From contig NZ_DATGLN010000232.1 of NCBI RefSeq assembly GCF_035294165.1, positions 1 through 22,364 of the forward strand: a stretch of 22,364 nucleotides of DNA, given 5' to 3'. Below the pieces are notes generated by a model. It did no database searches. It saw only the letters and a list, made by a program, of their open reading frames with translations, and was not told the origin of the DNA. Below are positions 6,444 through 14,180 of this stretch, one piece after another. Numbering within the stretch: the stretch's first letter is position 1; each line of letters opens with the position of its first letter. The position numbers and the translations under genes are program-made. This stretch comes from Chthonomonas sp035294165 (lineage in GTDB: Bacteria; Armatimonadota; Chthonomonadetes; Chthonomonadales; Chthonomonadaceae).

Positions 6444-7292
6444 GTGTACAAAAAAGCGTTTACACTAATTGAACTACTCGTCGTCATCGCGATTATCGCG
6501 ATTCTGGCTGCGATTCTTTTCCCGGTGTTCGCCCAAGCGCGCGAATCGGCTCGCGCAACGGTCTGTTTGAGCAATGAGAAGCAGATCGGGTTGGCCTTGG
6601 CCATGTATGTGCAGGACTATGACGAGGTAATGCCTACCGCTTTTGCCAATATTCCACCGATTAACGGGGGTGGAGGCTGGAGTCCCTTCCCCATCCCATT
6701 CGAAATGCAGCTGATGCCCTATGTTAAAAACGACCAGCTGTGGACTTGCCCCAGCGACGCGATCAGGAGAGATAACAGTTGGATCGGCTCTTTCTGGGAT
6801 GGAAGCTATGCTAAGAAACAGATTCCTCGGTCTTATGGTTATGTCGGTAACATCAATACTTATCAATGGGATGCTACAGGGAACGGTGGGGCCGACCCCA
6901 ACACAGGGATGAGCGCTTGGGGGCAGGGCTATTCCATTGCCGGCATTGATCGTCCTGCTGAAACGATCGCTGTCGTAGAGTCCTATGCAGGGAATGCCGA
7001 TAACGGTACCGCTAACGATGCTATGGTCGGCAGTCCATGGGGTGACCTGTTCACCGGATGCGATACTGCTAAGTTAGCAGGGAGGCAGTTCCCACCCGTC
7101 GCTCCTGTTGACTCCTACAACGGGCCGTGTAGCGGTGCCTACACTAGCACCGTTCCCTCCAAAGGCCATCGTAACCAAGGCAACTACGTCTTCGCGGATG
7201 GCCATGTGAAGGTGCAGCGCTGGGGCGATGTCCGCCACGATGACTTCTGGTTGTTCAAACGGGTTAAGCCAACCCAAACGTTCAGCCCGTAG
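6444..7292 (+). CDS. prepilin-like H-X9-DG (DUF1559-type) protein 2
   Basis: 282 residues from a GTG start set by AAGGAG 9 nt upstream. It is a paralogue of the protein at 5205-6053, with the same length and the same His242-X9-Asp-Gly signature. Long conserved stretches include the helix, NIPPINGGGGWSPFPIP, QIPRSYGYVGN and VRHDDFWLFKR near the end. The leader is MYKKA, so the residue before the cleavage site is Ala5 rather than the nearly invariant Gly, with FTLIE intact. Codon choice has drifted from the first copy even where the protein is the same (for example ATTATAGCGATA against ATTATCGCGATT), indicating an old duplication under protein-level constraint. Differences cluster at residues about 100-110, 143-152, 180-190 and 225-240, perhaps surface loops. 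Confidence 0.93.
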   Translation: MYKKAFTLIELLVVIAIIAILAAILFPVFAQARESARATVCLSNEKQIGLALAMYVQDYDEVMPTAFANIPPINGGGGWSPFPIPFEMQLMPYVKNDQLWTCPSDAIRRDNSWIGSFWDGSYAKKQIPRSYGYVGNINTYQWDATGNGGADPNTGMSAWGQGYSIAGIDRPAETIAVVESYAGNADNGTANDAMVGSPWGDLFTGCDTAKLAGRQFPPVAPVDSYNGPCSGAYTSTVPSKGHRNQGNYVFADGHVKVQRWGDVRHDDFWLFKRVKPTQTFSP

Positions 7293-7294
7293 TT

Positions 7295-7343
7295 CTGCTG
7301 CTTATTCAGCAGTGAGGCGGTGTGAGCAATCACACCGCCTTTT
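7295..7343 (+). terminator. tandem hairpin terminator after prepilin gene 2
   Basis: The first hairpin is CTGCTG-CTTATT-CAGCAG (7295-7312). The second is a 10-bp perfect stem GGCGGTGTGA (7316-7325) with TCACACCGCC (7330-7339), a GCAA (GNRA) tetraloop and TTTT after it. It begins 2 nt after the stop codon. Confidence 0.9.
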
Positions 7344-7357
7344 CCCCCTAGAGGTCT

Positions 7358-7363
7358 TATAAT
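7358..7363 (+). promoter_or_regulatory. possible -10 box for the lipoprotein-TPR-FG-GAP genes
   Basis: TATAAT at 7358-7363, just after the terminator and about 30 nt before ATG 7393. No convincing -35 hexamer is seen 16-18 nt upstream, since that region is the terminator hairpin. The position makes sense as a new transcription start. Confidence 0.4.
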
Positions 7364-7392
7364 GGAGCTTTAAACGAAAGGAGTGACCAACG

Positions 7393-7641
7393 ATGACTTA
7401 TAAGAAATGTCTTGAGCTAAGTGCTCTTCTATTGTTCGTCATGCTCGTCGGTTGTGGAGGGCCTCCAAAGGCGAAGGTCAATTTAGACAAGTCGCACATC
7501 CCACCGAGCGCCATGCGATATCTCAATATGGCGCCTCCTGCCTATCGCGCTCAGGTGGAGCAGCAGTTGCAACAAAAAGGGCAGGCGCCCCCTGTGAGCA
7601 CAACGACGCCTAGCTCAAGTCCTCCACCTACGAAACCCTAA
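7393..7641 (+). CDS. small proline-rich lipoprotein, function unknown
   Basis: 82 residues. MTYKK, a hydrophobic core (LSALLLFVM) and the lipobox L-V-G-Cys21 predict a lipid-anchored envelope protein of about 62 mature residues. The body has a short possible helix, PPAYRAQVEQQLQQKG (about 48-63), and a Pro/Ser/Thr-rich tail, SSSPPPTKP. The RBS AAAGGAGTG (7377-7385) sits at good spacing before ATG. It is 32 nt upstream of the TPR gene and probably in the same transcript. No family is recognised. A frameshifted gene at 12334-12524 encodes a similar type of short lipoprotein. Confidence 0.82.
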   Translation: MTYKKCLELSALLLFVMLVGCGGPPKAKVNLDKSHIPPSAMRYLNMAPPAYRAQVEQQLQQKGQAPPVSTTTPSSSPPPTKP

Positions 7642-7673
7642 ATGCCTCAACATATCTGTATAAAAGCGGGACG

Positions 7674-9380
7674 ATGAGTCAACCGAAGGCCGTGATGGCA
7701 GGAGAACAGATAGGCTCCGGTAAAGCAGTCCTCCAAGGAAGGGTAAAATCTTGGTACAAAGCTCGTTATCTCATGAGACTGTTTTGGCTGGCCGTTCTTC
7801 TTGGCTTCGGCACTCTTTGTCTACGCGCCTGGCACCAGACATGGCTTTCCGAAGCCTATCTGCCCGATCTCCAACAAGCGGCTCGACAAAGGCCTTATGA
7901 TGGTTCTTTGATGGCCTTGTTGGGAGCGAGACTGGCTCAGGCCCGTCAATATGATGCCGCTGCACGCTACCTGGAACAGGCCGTCTCCGCTGGAGAAGAT
8001 AACCCTTACCTATGGCTCACTTGGGCGGCGACCGAAGCAGCCCGTGACGATCGGAACCTGGCCTGGGCCGTCCTTATGGCGGGAATGCAGCATCCTCAAG
8101 ACGCTCCCTTGCTGCAGTCTGCCATTCAGCGATGTCGTGCTCTACCACCCGATACCCCCTCTCTAACCTTGGCTGCGACCATCTCGCCTGTAGGGCCTCA
8201 TAGCCTTGTGGCACGATATACCCAGGGAAGTTTTCTGAACCTTTTCGCCGATTGGTATGGACACTGCTTTCCGGAGCGTAGTGGTTATGCTACGCGAAGA
8301 GCGTGGGCATTGCGGCAGCTCAGCAATCCGGCAGTCCAGCGTTTATGGGGTGAGGCCTTGCTAAAAGATGGGCGCTACGCCGAGGCGGTAGCTGTACTCC
8401 AAAAGGCGTATCGTCTTGCCCCAAACTCGTTGCGTATTCATCGAGATCTCGCCGATGCGCTTTTTCATGAGGGAGAGGTTGGAAAGGCCGGCTTAGAGTA
8501 TGAGGCCTGCCTTAAAGAACACCCAAACGATCTGGCCTCTCTGTTGGGGCTAGGCCAGGTCGCGTTGGATAAGCACATTCTGCAAATGGCCGTAGATATT
8601 TTTCAGAAGGCTGTGACGCTCGCCCCCAAAAACCCCGATGCCTGGATCGGGCTGGGACGAGCCTATTTCAACCAGCAGCTTGATTTAGGACGTTCCCTGC
8701 AGGCCTATCAGCAGGCAGTCAAACTCGCACCTAATCGCACGGATTTCTATCCCCACTACGCCGATACGTTGCGGGCGACCTATCACTACCGTGAGGCCGA
8801 GCAGGTGCTACGTCGCCGTCTGTGGGATGCACCCTATGAAGCACGAACCTACTTTCTGCTTGCGATAACGCTGCAAGAGTATAACGTTACGCCTGCTCGC
8901 CTGCAGGAGGCCGAAGGCGATTTGCGAGTCGCCCTAAGCATGGAGCCACAGAATTCAGCCATACTTTCGGCACTGGGGCGGTTGCTTCAACAGGAGGGAA
9001 AGCCCGAGCAGGCCATTCCTTTTTTAGAGAGCGCACTCAAACGCGATGTGCACGATGTGGCGGCAACGATCGCTTTGGCACGTGCATGTCAGGAGGCAGG
9101 GCGAATTCGTGAGGCGCAGGCTGCTGAGCGAAGCGCTACCGATCTGACCCGCTATCTGGCGCAGGTAAAAGCGTTGCAAGATGCCATTCAACAACACCCT
9201 GAAGAGAGTATTCTCTACCGTAGGCTTGCCGATCTTTACCTAAGCGGAGGTGAACCCGATAAAGCTCAGAACTACCTTGAGGCCGCCGAACTTCTAGAGC
9301 GCAATCAGGCGAAAGCTTTACGGGGTTTGCAAGCTTTGCAGCACGCAACATTCAATACACAACCGCTGAATAGACGCTAA
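7674..9380 (+). CDS. membrane-anchored TPR-repeat protein
   Basis: 568 residues. One transmembrane helix at about 34-50 follows a basic segment; the rest is predicted to lie outside the cytoplasm. TPR-type helical hairpins run through most of it. The clearest are around residues 75-105 (DGSLMALLGARLAQARQYDAAARYLEQA), 222-255, 256-290 (RIHRDLADALFHEGEVGKA), 291-360 (DAWIGLGRAYFNQQ) and 425-465 (SAILSALGRLLQQEGKPEQA). A final repeat lies at about 510-545 (ILYRRLADLYLSGGEPDKA). TPRs mediate protein-protein contacts; there is no catalytic motif. The RBS is weak (GCGGGA), and Met8 is an alternative start. The next gene, 52 nt on, encodes an FG-GAP/ASPIC-UnbV protein. TPR and CRTAC1-type proteins are often neighbours or fused in environmental bacteria, so they may act together. 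Confidence 0.88.
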   Translation: MSQPKAVMAGEQIGSGKAVLQGRVKSWYKARYLMRLFWLAVLLGFGTLCLRAWHQTWLSEAYLPDLQQAARQRPYDGSLMALLGARLAQARQYDAAARYLEQAVSAGEDNPYLWLTWAATEAARDDRNLAWAVLMAGMQHPQDAPLLQSAIQRCRALPPDTPSLTLAATISPVGPHSLVARYTQGSFLNLFADWYGHCFPERSGYATRRAWALRQLSNPAVQRLWGEALLKDGRYAEAVAVLQKAYRLAPNSLRIHRDLADALFHEGEVGKAGLEYEACLKEHPNDLASLLGLGQVALDKHILQMAVDIFQKAVTLAPKNPDAWIGLGRAYFNQQLDLGRSLQAYQQAVKLAPNRTDFYPHYADTLRATYHYREAEQVLRRRLWDAPYEARTYFLLAITLQEYNVTPARLQEAEGDLRVALSMEPQNSAILSALGRLLQQEGKPEQAIPFLESALKRDVHDVAATIALARACQEAGRIREAQAAERSATDLTRYLAQVKALQDAIQQHPEESILYRRLADLYLSGGEPDKAQNYLEAAELLERNQAKALRGLQALQHATFNTQPLNRR

Positions 9381-9432
9381 AGAATGGTTGCTTTGATTTT
9401 GTTGGACTAAGGGAGACGATTAAGGGGCTTCG

Positions 9433-11112
9433 ATGAGACGATGTGAACTTTCACGCCGTGATCTTTTGCTGTTACTCGGCGGTGGGCTTACCATGGGAGG
9501 CTGTTCCCTTTCGCGGCACATCTCCGCTGTTGGCACCGGTGCGCCTGCAAAAGCAGATGCGCCCTTTCACTATGAAGAGGTAACTCAACAGGCGGGCATC
9601 CGCTATCGCTGGGCTGTGCCCGGCCCTCGTCCCCTAAATATCTTGCAGACCATAGGAAACGGTTGCGCCTTCCTAGATTTTGATAACGATGGCAATCTGG
9701 ACATTCTTCTCGTCGGTCCTCAGCTAGCGCTCTACAAAGGCGATGGGAAAGGAGGTTTCACTGAGGTCACGCAGGATTTGGGGCTGCATAAGTTGAAGGG
9801 CGACTTTCGGGGCTGTGCAGTGGGCGACTTCGATAACGATGGCTATGTGGATGTTTATCTCTCTGCCTATCGGGGTGGTGCTCTCTTGCATAATGAAGGA
9901 GGCAAAAGCTTCCTCGATGTCAGTGCCGATATGGGGATACCCCCTCAACCATGGGGCAGTTCCGCCGCGTTTGTGCAGTTAACTCACGATGGCCGGCTCG
10001 ATCTCGTGATAGGAAACTATGTGCGATTCGGACCTCATGTTAACCCACAACTTTGCAATTTTAACGGTGTGATGGGCGCTTGCGGTCCGCGCTACTATAA
10101 ACCGGAGTATCCGGTTTTCTTCAAAAACGAAGGCAATCGTTTTCAGAACATCACGCCTCCGATCTCCTCCGGTGTTACGTCGGGGAAAGCGCTGGGCATC
10201 GCATGTGCCGACTACGATGGATCGGGGCATCAAAGCATTGCCATTGCCAACGATGAGATGCCTGGGGATTTGCTGCACTTTTCTGAAGGAGTTTTTCACA
10301 ATGTGGCCTCCATCGCGGGGGTAGCTCTCGATTCTGAGGGGCACGTGCACGCCGGCATGGGCCTTGATTGGGGAGATTATGATAACGATGGGCGACTGGA
10401 CCTAGTTGTGGCTACCTTTGAACGTGAGGTAAAAAACATCTATCATAATGAGGGCAGCGGCCTGTTCGTAGATAAGTCCACGTTGCTCGGTGTGGCTCCA
10501 AGCGTTATGCGGTACGTAGCCTTCGCGGCGAAGTGGCTCGACGCGGATAATGATGGTTGGCTCGATCTCATCTTTACGAACGGCCATGTGCAAGATACCA
10601 TAGCTGAAGTGGATAAAACCGCCTCTTATCGGCAGCCCTGTGCGGTGTTTCATAATGAACAAGGAACCCACTTTACAGAGGTTACGAATGTGGCCAGCCC
10701 TGCCTTTGCCCGACCCATTGTAGGAAGGGGGCTTGCTGTTGGAGATTACGATAACGATGGGAGGGTGGACATTCTCATTGTAGACAGCGAGGGAGCGCCT
10801 CTGCTCATGCACAACATAACGACCAATACACATCATTGGCTTGGTATTCTTTTGGAAGGAACCCAAAGCAACCGCGACGGTTTAGGCGCGTTACTCATCA
10901 TAGAGACTTCCCAAGGAAGACTGTTACACCACTGCCATACGGATGGGTCTTATCAATCGGCTTCCGACAAACGTGTCCATGTTGGGTTGGGAGATTGGAA
11001 TGGGCCGGTAAATATAAAAGTGCGTTGGCCGAGCGGCCATCAGGACACTTTTGCTCAAATTCCAGTAGACAGGTATGTCACTCTTCGTGAGGGCGGGCAG
11101 CGGATAGCCTAG
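9433..11112 (+). CDS. exported FG-GAP repeat protein with ASPIC/UnbV domain (CRTAC1-like)
   Basis: 559 residues. The N-terminus has a twin-arginine-like SRRDLLLLL motif (Ser7-Arg-Arg) and a Gly-rich segment ending in MGGCS, with Cys24 a possible lipidation site, so Tat export with lipid anchoring is plausible. Seven FG-GAP/VCBS blades can be counted. Five carry a calcium-binding D-x-D-x-D-G-x-x-D pattern (DFDNDGNLD, DFDNDGYVD, DYDNDGRLD, DADNDGWLD, DYDNDGRVD), and two are degenerate (LTHDGRLD, DYDGSGHQS). Together they suggest a beta-propeller. The ASPIC/UnbV domain occupies about 480-555 and ends with KVRWPSG and VDRYVTLREG. The RBS AAGGGG (9422-9427) precedes ATG by 5 nt. The molecular role of such proteins in bacteria is not settled; an adhesive or scaffold role is inferred. 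It is convergent with the ankyrin gene, with 13 bp between. Confidence 0.92.
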   Translation: MRRCELSRRDLLLLLGGGLTMGGCSLSRHISAVGTGAPAKADAPFHYEEVTQQAGIRYRWAVPGPRPLNILQTIGNGCAFLDFDNDGNLDILLVGPQLALYKGDGKGGFTEVTQDLGLHKLKGDFRGCAVGDFDNDGYVDVYLSAYRGGALLHNEGGKSFLDVSADMGIPPQPWGSSAAFVQLTHDGRLDLVIGNYVRFGPHVNPQLCNFNGVMGACGPRYYKPEYPVFFKNEGNRFQNITPPISSGVTSGKALGIACADYDGSGHQSIAIANDEMPGDLLHFSEGVFHNVASIAGVALDSEGHVHAGMGLDWGDYDNDGRLDLVVATFEREVKNIYHNEGSGLFVDKSTLLGVAPSVMRYVAFAAKWLDADNDGWLDLIFTNGHVQDTIAEVDKTASYRQPCAVFHNEQGTHFTEVTNVASPAFARPIVGRGLAVGDYDNDGRVDILIVDSEGAPLLMHNITTNTHHWLGILLEGTQSNRDGLGALLIIETSQGRLLHHCHTDGSYQSASDKRVHVGLGDWNGPVNIKVRWPSGHQDTFAQIPVDRYVTLREGGQRIA

Positions 11113-11125
11113 TAGGCTTAAAGGG

Positions 11126-12196
11126 CTACTTACCACCGTGCTGGGCTAAGTACGAAACGATATCGGCATTTCCCTGTTGGCGTGCCATAGTAAGTGGCGT
11201 TTGATTAAGGTTGTTCAATGCGTTGATATTGGCTCCATGGGCTATAAGCCAGCGCACCATAGAGAGATGGCCTTCATATGCTGCCCGATGTAGCGGCGTA
11301 TCTCCCTCGCCGTCCTTCACTTGTAAGGAGGCCCCGTGCTTCAGCAATATGTCCGCCATGGCGACATCGCCCACAAAGGCTGCATGGAGAAGGGGAGTTG
11401 CCATGGCGTTATCGCGTACATTCACGTTGGCGCCTTTAGCGAGGAGGAGCTTCGCAACTTCGATGTGGTCGCTTTGTACGGCGACGGTGAGGGGGGTGAA
11501 ACCTTGCTTATCTTTCGCCTCGATATGGGCGCCGTGGGCGATTAGGAGAGCAGCCATAGTGACATGGCCGTGTACTGCAGCTCGATGAAGGGGAGTTGTG
11601 TCGTAGTTATCCATCGCATTGACGTCGGCCCCAGATTCAAGAAGCTTTTCCGCGATGGCGGTATAGCCCATATCGGCAGCAAGGTGCAGGGGTGTCTCTC
11701 CAATTCGATCTTGTGCGTTGACGTTCGCTCCGGCTTTTAAGAGGGCGTCCACAGCCTGAAGGCCGCCAAGAGCTGCCATATGAAGAGGAGTTTTCCCCGC
11801 CTTATCTGGGGTGTCTACAGCGGCGCCGTGGGCAATGAGGAGGGGAATGAGGTCGGCGGCATCGGTGGCAGCCGCAGCATGAAGAGGCGTTCTGCCTTCA
11901 TAATCGGCGGCTTGCACGTTCGCGCCGTCGGCGATAAGCCTCTCGGCGATCTTATTACGCCCATCAAGAACGGCCTGTAAGAGAGGGGTGCGCAGGCGGA
12001 AATCGGGTGCATTGAGAAGAAACGGATACGCACGCACGGCCTGAGCGACTCCGTTGACGTCATTCACGAGAATAAGCTCCTCGATGTTGGGAGGTACTTT
12101 CCGAGGATAGAGCGCATAAAGGAGCACCGCTCCCAAGAGAAGAAGGGTGAAAACCCAAAAATTTCTGGCAATGTTTTTGCTTTGTGCGGCATGCAT
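11126..12196 (-). CDS. membrane-anchored ankyrin-repeat protein
   Basis: 356 residues. A transmembrane helix at about 12-30 (NFWVFTLLLLGAVLLYALY) is followed by about nine ankyrin repeats from residue 35 to the end. Each shows some form of G-x-TPLH-x-A-A...G...L-L-x-x-GA-x-(V/I)-N; good examples are GRTPLHAAA, GKTPLHMAA, GETPLHLAA, TTPLHRAA and GDTPLHRAA. Ankyrin stacks bind other proteins; there is no enzyme domain. The positive charges on both sides of the helix leave the side of the membrane uncertain; a signal-anchor with the repeats in the periplasm is the simpler reading. GAGGA lies 9 nt before ATG 12196. It is the only minus-strand gene in the second half of the window. It ends 13 bp from the stop of the FG-GAP gene, without a clear terminator between them. 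Confidence 0.9.
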   Translation of the reverse strand: MHAAQSKNIARNFWVFTLLLLGAVLLYALYPRKVPPNIEELILVNDVNGVAQAVRAYPFLLNAPDFRLRTPLLQAVLDGRNKIAERLIADGANVQAADYEGRTPLHAAAATDAADLIPLLIAHGAAVDTPDKAGKTPLHMAALGGLQAVDALLKAGANVNAQDRIGETPLHLAADMGYTAIAEKLLESGADVNAMDNYDTTPLHRAAVHGHVTMAALLIAHGAHIEAKDKQGFTPLTVAVQSDHIEVAKLLLAKGANVNVRDNAMATPLLHAAFVGDVAMADILLKHGASLQVKDGEGDTPLHRAAYEGHLSMVRWLIAHGANINALNNLNQTPLTMARQQGNADIVSYLAQHGGK

Positions 12197-12333
12197 TTCG
12201 ACAAATCCTCTGCTCTATCTGGTTCATACTACCCAAAAAACGGTGCTTCGGCAAAGGGAAGAAGGCTTGGCAGTGGCTCCACAGCCCTAGCATCTTAGAA
12301 AGGTGCTAGCAATAGGAAAACAAATATAGAGAG

Positions 12334-12524
12334 ATGTTCTGCTGGCTGTGCTTGCCTAGCTAACCGTAGGTGGATGCCATTCGGCTCCGCCACAGCAGCC
12401 TCCAGGCTCGCCCACGGCCATCAACGCCAACGGTATCCCTAATGCGGCACAGGGCAGTGGAAAGATGCCGGCGGTGCTGCAAAGAGACCTGCAAGGAGGC
12501 CGACGCGCGCCCTCTAATCCCTAA
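12334..12524 (+). pseudogene. frameshifted remnant of a small lipoprotein gene
   Basis: From 12360 to the TAA at 12522-12524 an open frame reads LTVGGCHSAPPQQPPG, continues through a segment with INANGIPNAAQG, then GKMPAVLQRDLQGG, and ends APSNP. This looks like a lipobox Cys followed by the Pro/Gln-rich body of a short lipoprotein. The frame has no start codon, because TAG at 12357 precedes it. A start is available one frame away: ATG 12334 gives MFCWLCLPS and then stops at 12361. One added base near 12357-12361 would join the hydrophobic start to the lipobox. I therefore read it as a frameshifted gene, or a sequencing error. SD is weak (GAGAG). The 12197-12333 stretch before it shows nothing clear. 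Confidence 0.5.
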
Positions 12525-12562
12525 GCGCCAACCTAACCTGTTCTGTTATTAAGATGCTTAAC

Positions 12563-12683
12563 TGACAATGCAGGGCTTTAGCCCGCCGTAAAAGGATAGG
12601 CACCTGTAGGGGGTAGGCACAAGGCCTGCCCCCTTCTGTTTGTTTTGCTCGCAGGCGGCTGGGAGAAGCCGCTGAGCTTTAGA
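12563..12683 (+). repeat. interspersed two-block intergenic repeat, copy A
   Basis: Block 1 (12563-12591) and block 2 (12663-12683) match the copy at 17132-17291 in the same order and orientation. Block 1 shares TGACAAT, GCA, GCTTTAGCCC and CCG. Block 2 shares GAGAAGCCGC then GAGCTTTAGA, with 20 of 21 bases identical. Between the blocks is a hairpin GGGGGTAGGC-ACAAG-GCCTGCCCCC (12609-12633) followed by T-rich DNA. The hairpin GCGGCT-GGGAGA-AGCCGC (12655-12672) overlaps block 2. Confidence 0.65.
12609..12647 (+). terminator. hairpin with T-rich tail, possible bidirectional terminator
   Basis: A 10-bp stem (one G-T pair) GGGGGTAGGC/GCCTGCCCCC with a 5-nt loop ends at 12633 and is followed by TTCTGTTTGTTTTG. 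It lies inside repeat copy A, so it may be part of the repeat rather than a dedicated terminator. The broken lipoprotein gene ends 85 nt upstream. Confidence 0.4.
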
Positions 12684-12685
12684 AC

Positions 12686-12749
12686 GGACGGAGTGTCATA
12701 TCTCCGTATTATGGGAGCCTCCCTAGAGGCTCCCTTTCCCTATCCGTCC
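12686..12749 (+). promoter_or_regulatory. long hairpin upstream of lysA
   Basis: Outer arms GGACGGA (12686-12692) and TCCGTCC (12743-12749) enclose a perfect inner 9-bp stem GGGAGCCTC-CCTA-GAGGCTCCC (12713-12734) followed by TTT. It sits 58 nt before the lysA ATG. It could be a terminator or a leader element. The conserved lysine riboswitch features were not recognised. Confidence 0.45.
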
Positions 12750-12806
12750 TCGAAGGCTATTCCTTAGGGTAGAATGATAGTCTGACTTTCAATACGAGAG
12801 AGAAGG

Positions 12807-14165
12807 ATGCTTTTAGGAACTCAGCGCATCAATGCGCAAGGACATTTGGAGATCGGTGGATGCGACGCCGTACAGCTGGCCAAAGAGTTTGGTACGCCGC
12901 TTTACGTGATAGACGAGGCGGCGCTGCGGGCAAACTGTCGCGCCTATCGGGCGGCCTTCGAGAGCCGGTACCCTAAAAATGAAATCTATTTTGCCAGCAA
13001 AGCCTTACTAACTCTGGCCATCGCCGCCATTGTAGACCAGGAGGGTCTCGGCATGGATGTAGCCTCTTTAGGCGAGCTTTACACCGCGCTGCAGGCTGGC
13101 TTTCCTGCCGAGCGTATCTCCCTCCATGGCAACAACAAGTCAAAGGAGGAGTTGGAAACAGCTCTGGAAGCCAGAGTAGGGCTTATTATTTTGGATAACT
13201 TCTATGAGCTTGAACTTCTCTCCCAACTCCTCGAAGTGCACAAAGCGGAAGCAGCCGTGCTGGTGCGCGCCACTCCGGGGGTCGATCCGAAGACTCATCG
13301 CCTCATTCGTACCGGCCAAGCAGATACGAAGTTCGGCTTTAACATCTCCGATGGCTCAGCTCTCGAAGCCGTTCGGCGCGTGCTGCGCACGCCCCAATTG
13401 CGCTTCAGAGGCCTTCACTGCCATGTCGGCTCGCAGTTGCTCGATGTGGAAACCCATGTGGAGGCCGTACAGATTATGGTGCAAACCATGCAGAACGTGG
13501 TTCGCGAAACCGGTGCGAACGTGGAAATCCTTAATATTGGCGGTGGGCTGGGAGTGCGCTATTTAGAAGCGCAGCGCCCGCCAACCTACGACGAGTTCGC
13601 CGAGGCCGTAGTCTACACACTGAAGTCCGCTCTGGATGCCGCCGGTTTGCCTTACCCCATTCTGCAACAGGAACCGGGGCGCTCTCTTGTTGGCGAGGCG
13701 GGCACCACGCTCTACACGGTGGGGGCTATTAAAACCGTGCCTATTTCTGAACCTCCCGGAAGGCGCACGTACGTGTCGGTTGATGGGGGACTTTCGGACA
13801 ACCCGCGGCCGCAGATGTACGAAGCGCTCTATGAGTGCCTGCTGGCCAACCGAGCCGATGAGCCGGCAGAAGCTGTCGTTACCGTTGCCGGCAAGCACTG
13901 CGAGACCGATACCTTGATCCCCTCCGCGAAACTGCCGCAGCCGCGCCCAGGCGATATCCTGGCGGTGCAGACTACCGGCGCCTATAATTTCGTAATGGCC
14001 AGTAACTATAACCGTTTCTTGCGCCCGGCGATGGTGCTGGTGCATGAAGGCGATGCGGAGCTGATCGTGGAGCGCCAACAGCTCGAAGACCTCCTACGGC
14101 ATGAGCGTATTCCGGCGAGATTGCGCCGACATCGGCCGGTATTGGCGCAAAAGTTAGCAGAGTGA
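12807..14165 (+). CDS. lysA: diaminopimelate decarboxylase
   Basis: A PLP enzyme of 452 residues that converts meso-diaminopimelate to L-lysine and CO2, the last step of lysine synthesis. Lys65 in FASKALLTLAI is the expected Schiff-base lysine. Other family motifs are GLGMDVASLGEL, SLHGNNKS, the CHVGSQ strand, LNIGGGLGVRY, the phosphate-binding EPGRSLVGEAG and the GGLSDNPRPQMYEA segment. Cys365 in GKHCETDTL is the active-site residue supplied by the partner subunit (usually C-E-S/T-x-D). GAYNFVMASNYN near the end is typical. AGAAGG abuts ATG with almost no spacer, so the RBS may be the GAGAGAG further upstream. It heads a run of four co-oriented genes, with the M50 gene 15 nt after it. Confidence 0.95.
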   Translation: MLLGTQRINAQGHLEIGGCDAVQLAKEFGTPLYVIDEAALRANCRAYRAAFESRYPKNEIYFASKALLTLAIAAIVDQEGLGMDVASLGELYTALQAGFPAERISLHGNNKSKEELETALEARVGLIILDNFYELELLSQLLEVHKAEAAVLVRATPGVDPKTHRLIRTGQADTKFGFNISDGSALEAVRRVLRTPQLRFRGLHCHVGSQLLDVETHVEAVQIMVQTMQNVVRETGANVEILNIGGGLGVRYLEAQRPPTYDEFAEAVVYTLKSALDAAGLPYPILQQEPGRSLVGEAGTTLYTVGAIKTVPISEPPGRRTYVSVDGGLSDNPRPQMYEALYECLLANRADEPAEAVVTVAGKHCETDTLIPSAKLPQPRPGDILAVQTTGAYNFVMASNYNRFLRPAMVLVHEGDAELIVERQQLEDLLRHERIPARLRRHRPVLAQKLAE

Positions 14166-14180
14166 AGTTAGGGCAAAAAC

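Noticed and set aside
5205..7292. tandem prepilin genes as part of a mobile element or cassette array
   Set aside because: No recombinase, no flanking repeats and no attachment-like sites; synonymous drift shows an old duplication.
11106..11118. AGCCT-AGT-AGGCT hairpin between the convergent FG-GAP and ankyrin genes as a shared terminator
   Set aside because: The stem is only 5 bp and has no T tract on either strand.
12370..12552. 60-residue reading frame in the non-coding stretch
   Set aside because: Arg/Cys-rich composition without motifs; the overlapping frame at 12360-12524 looks far more protein-like.
12650..12760. lysine (L-box) riboswitch upstream of lysA
   Set aside because: The conserved junction sequences of the lysine riboswitch were not found; hairpins alone are not enough.
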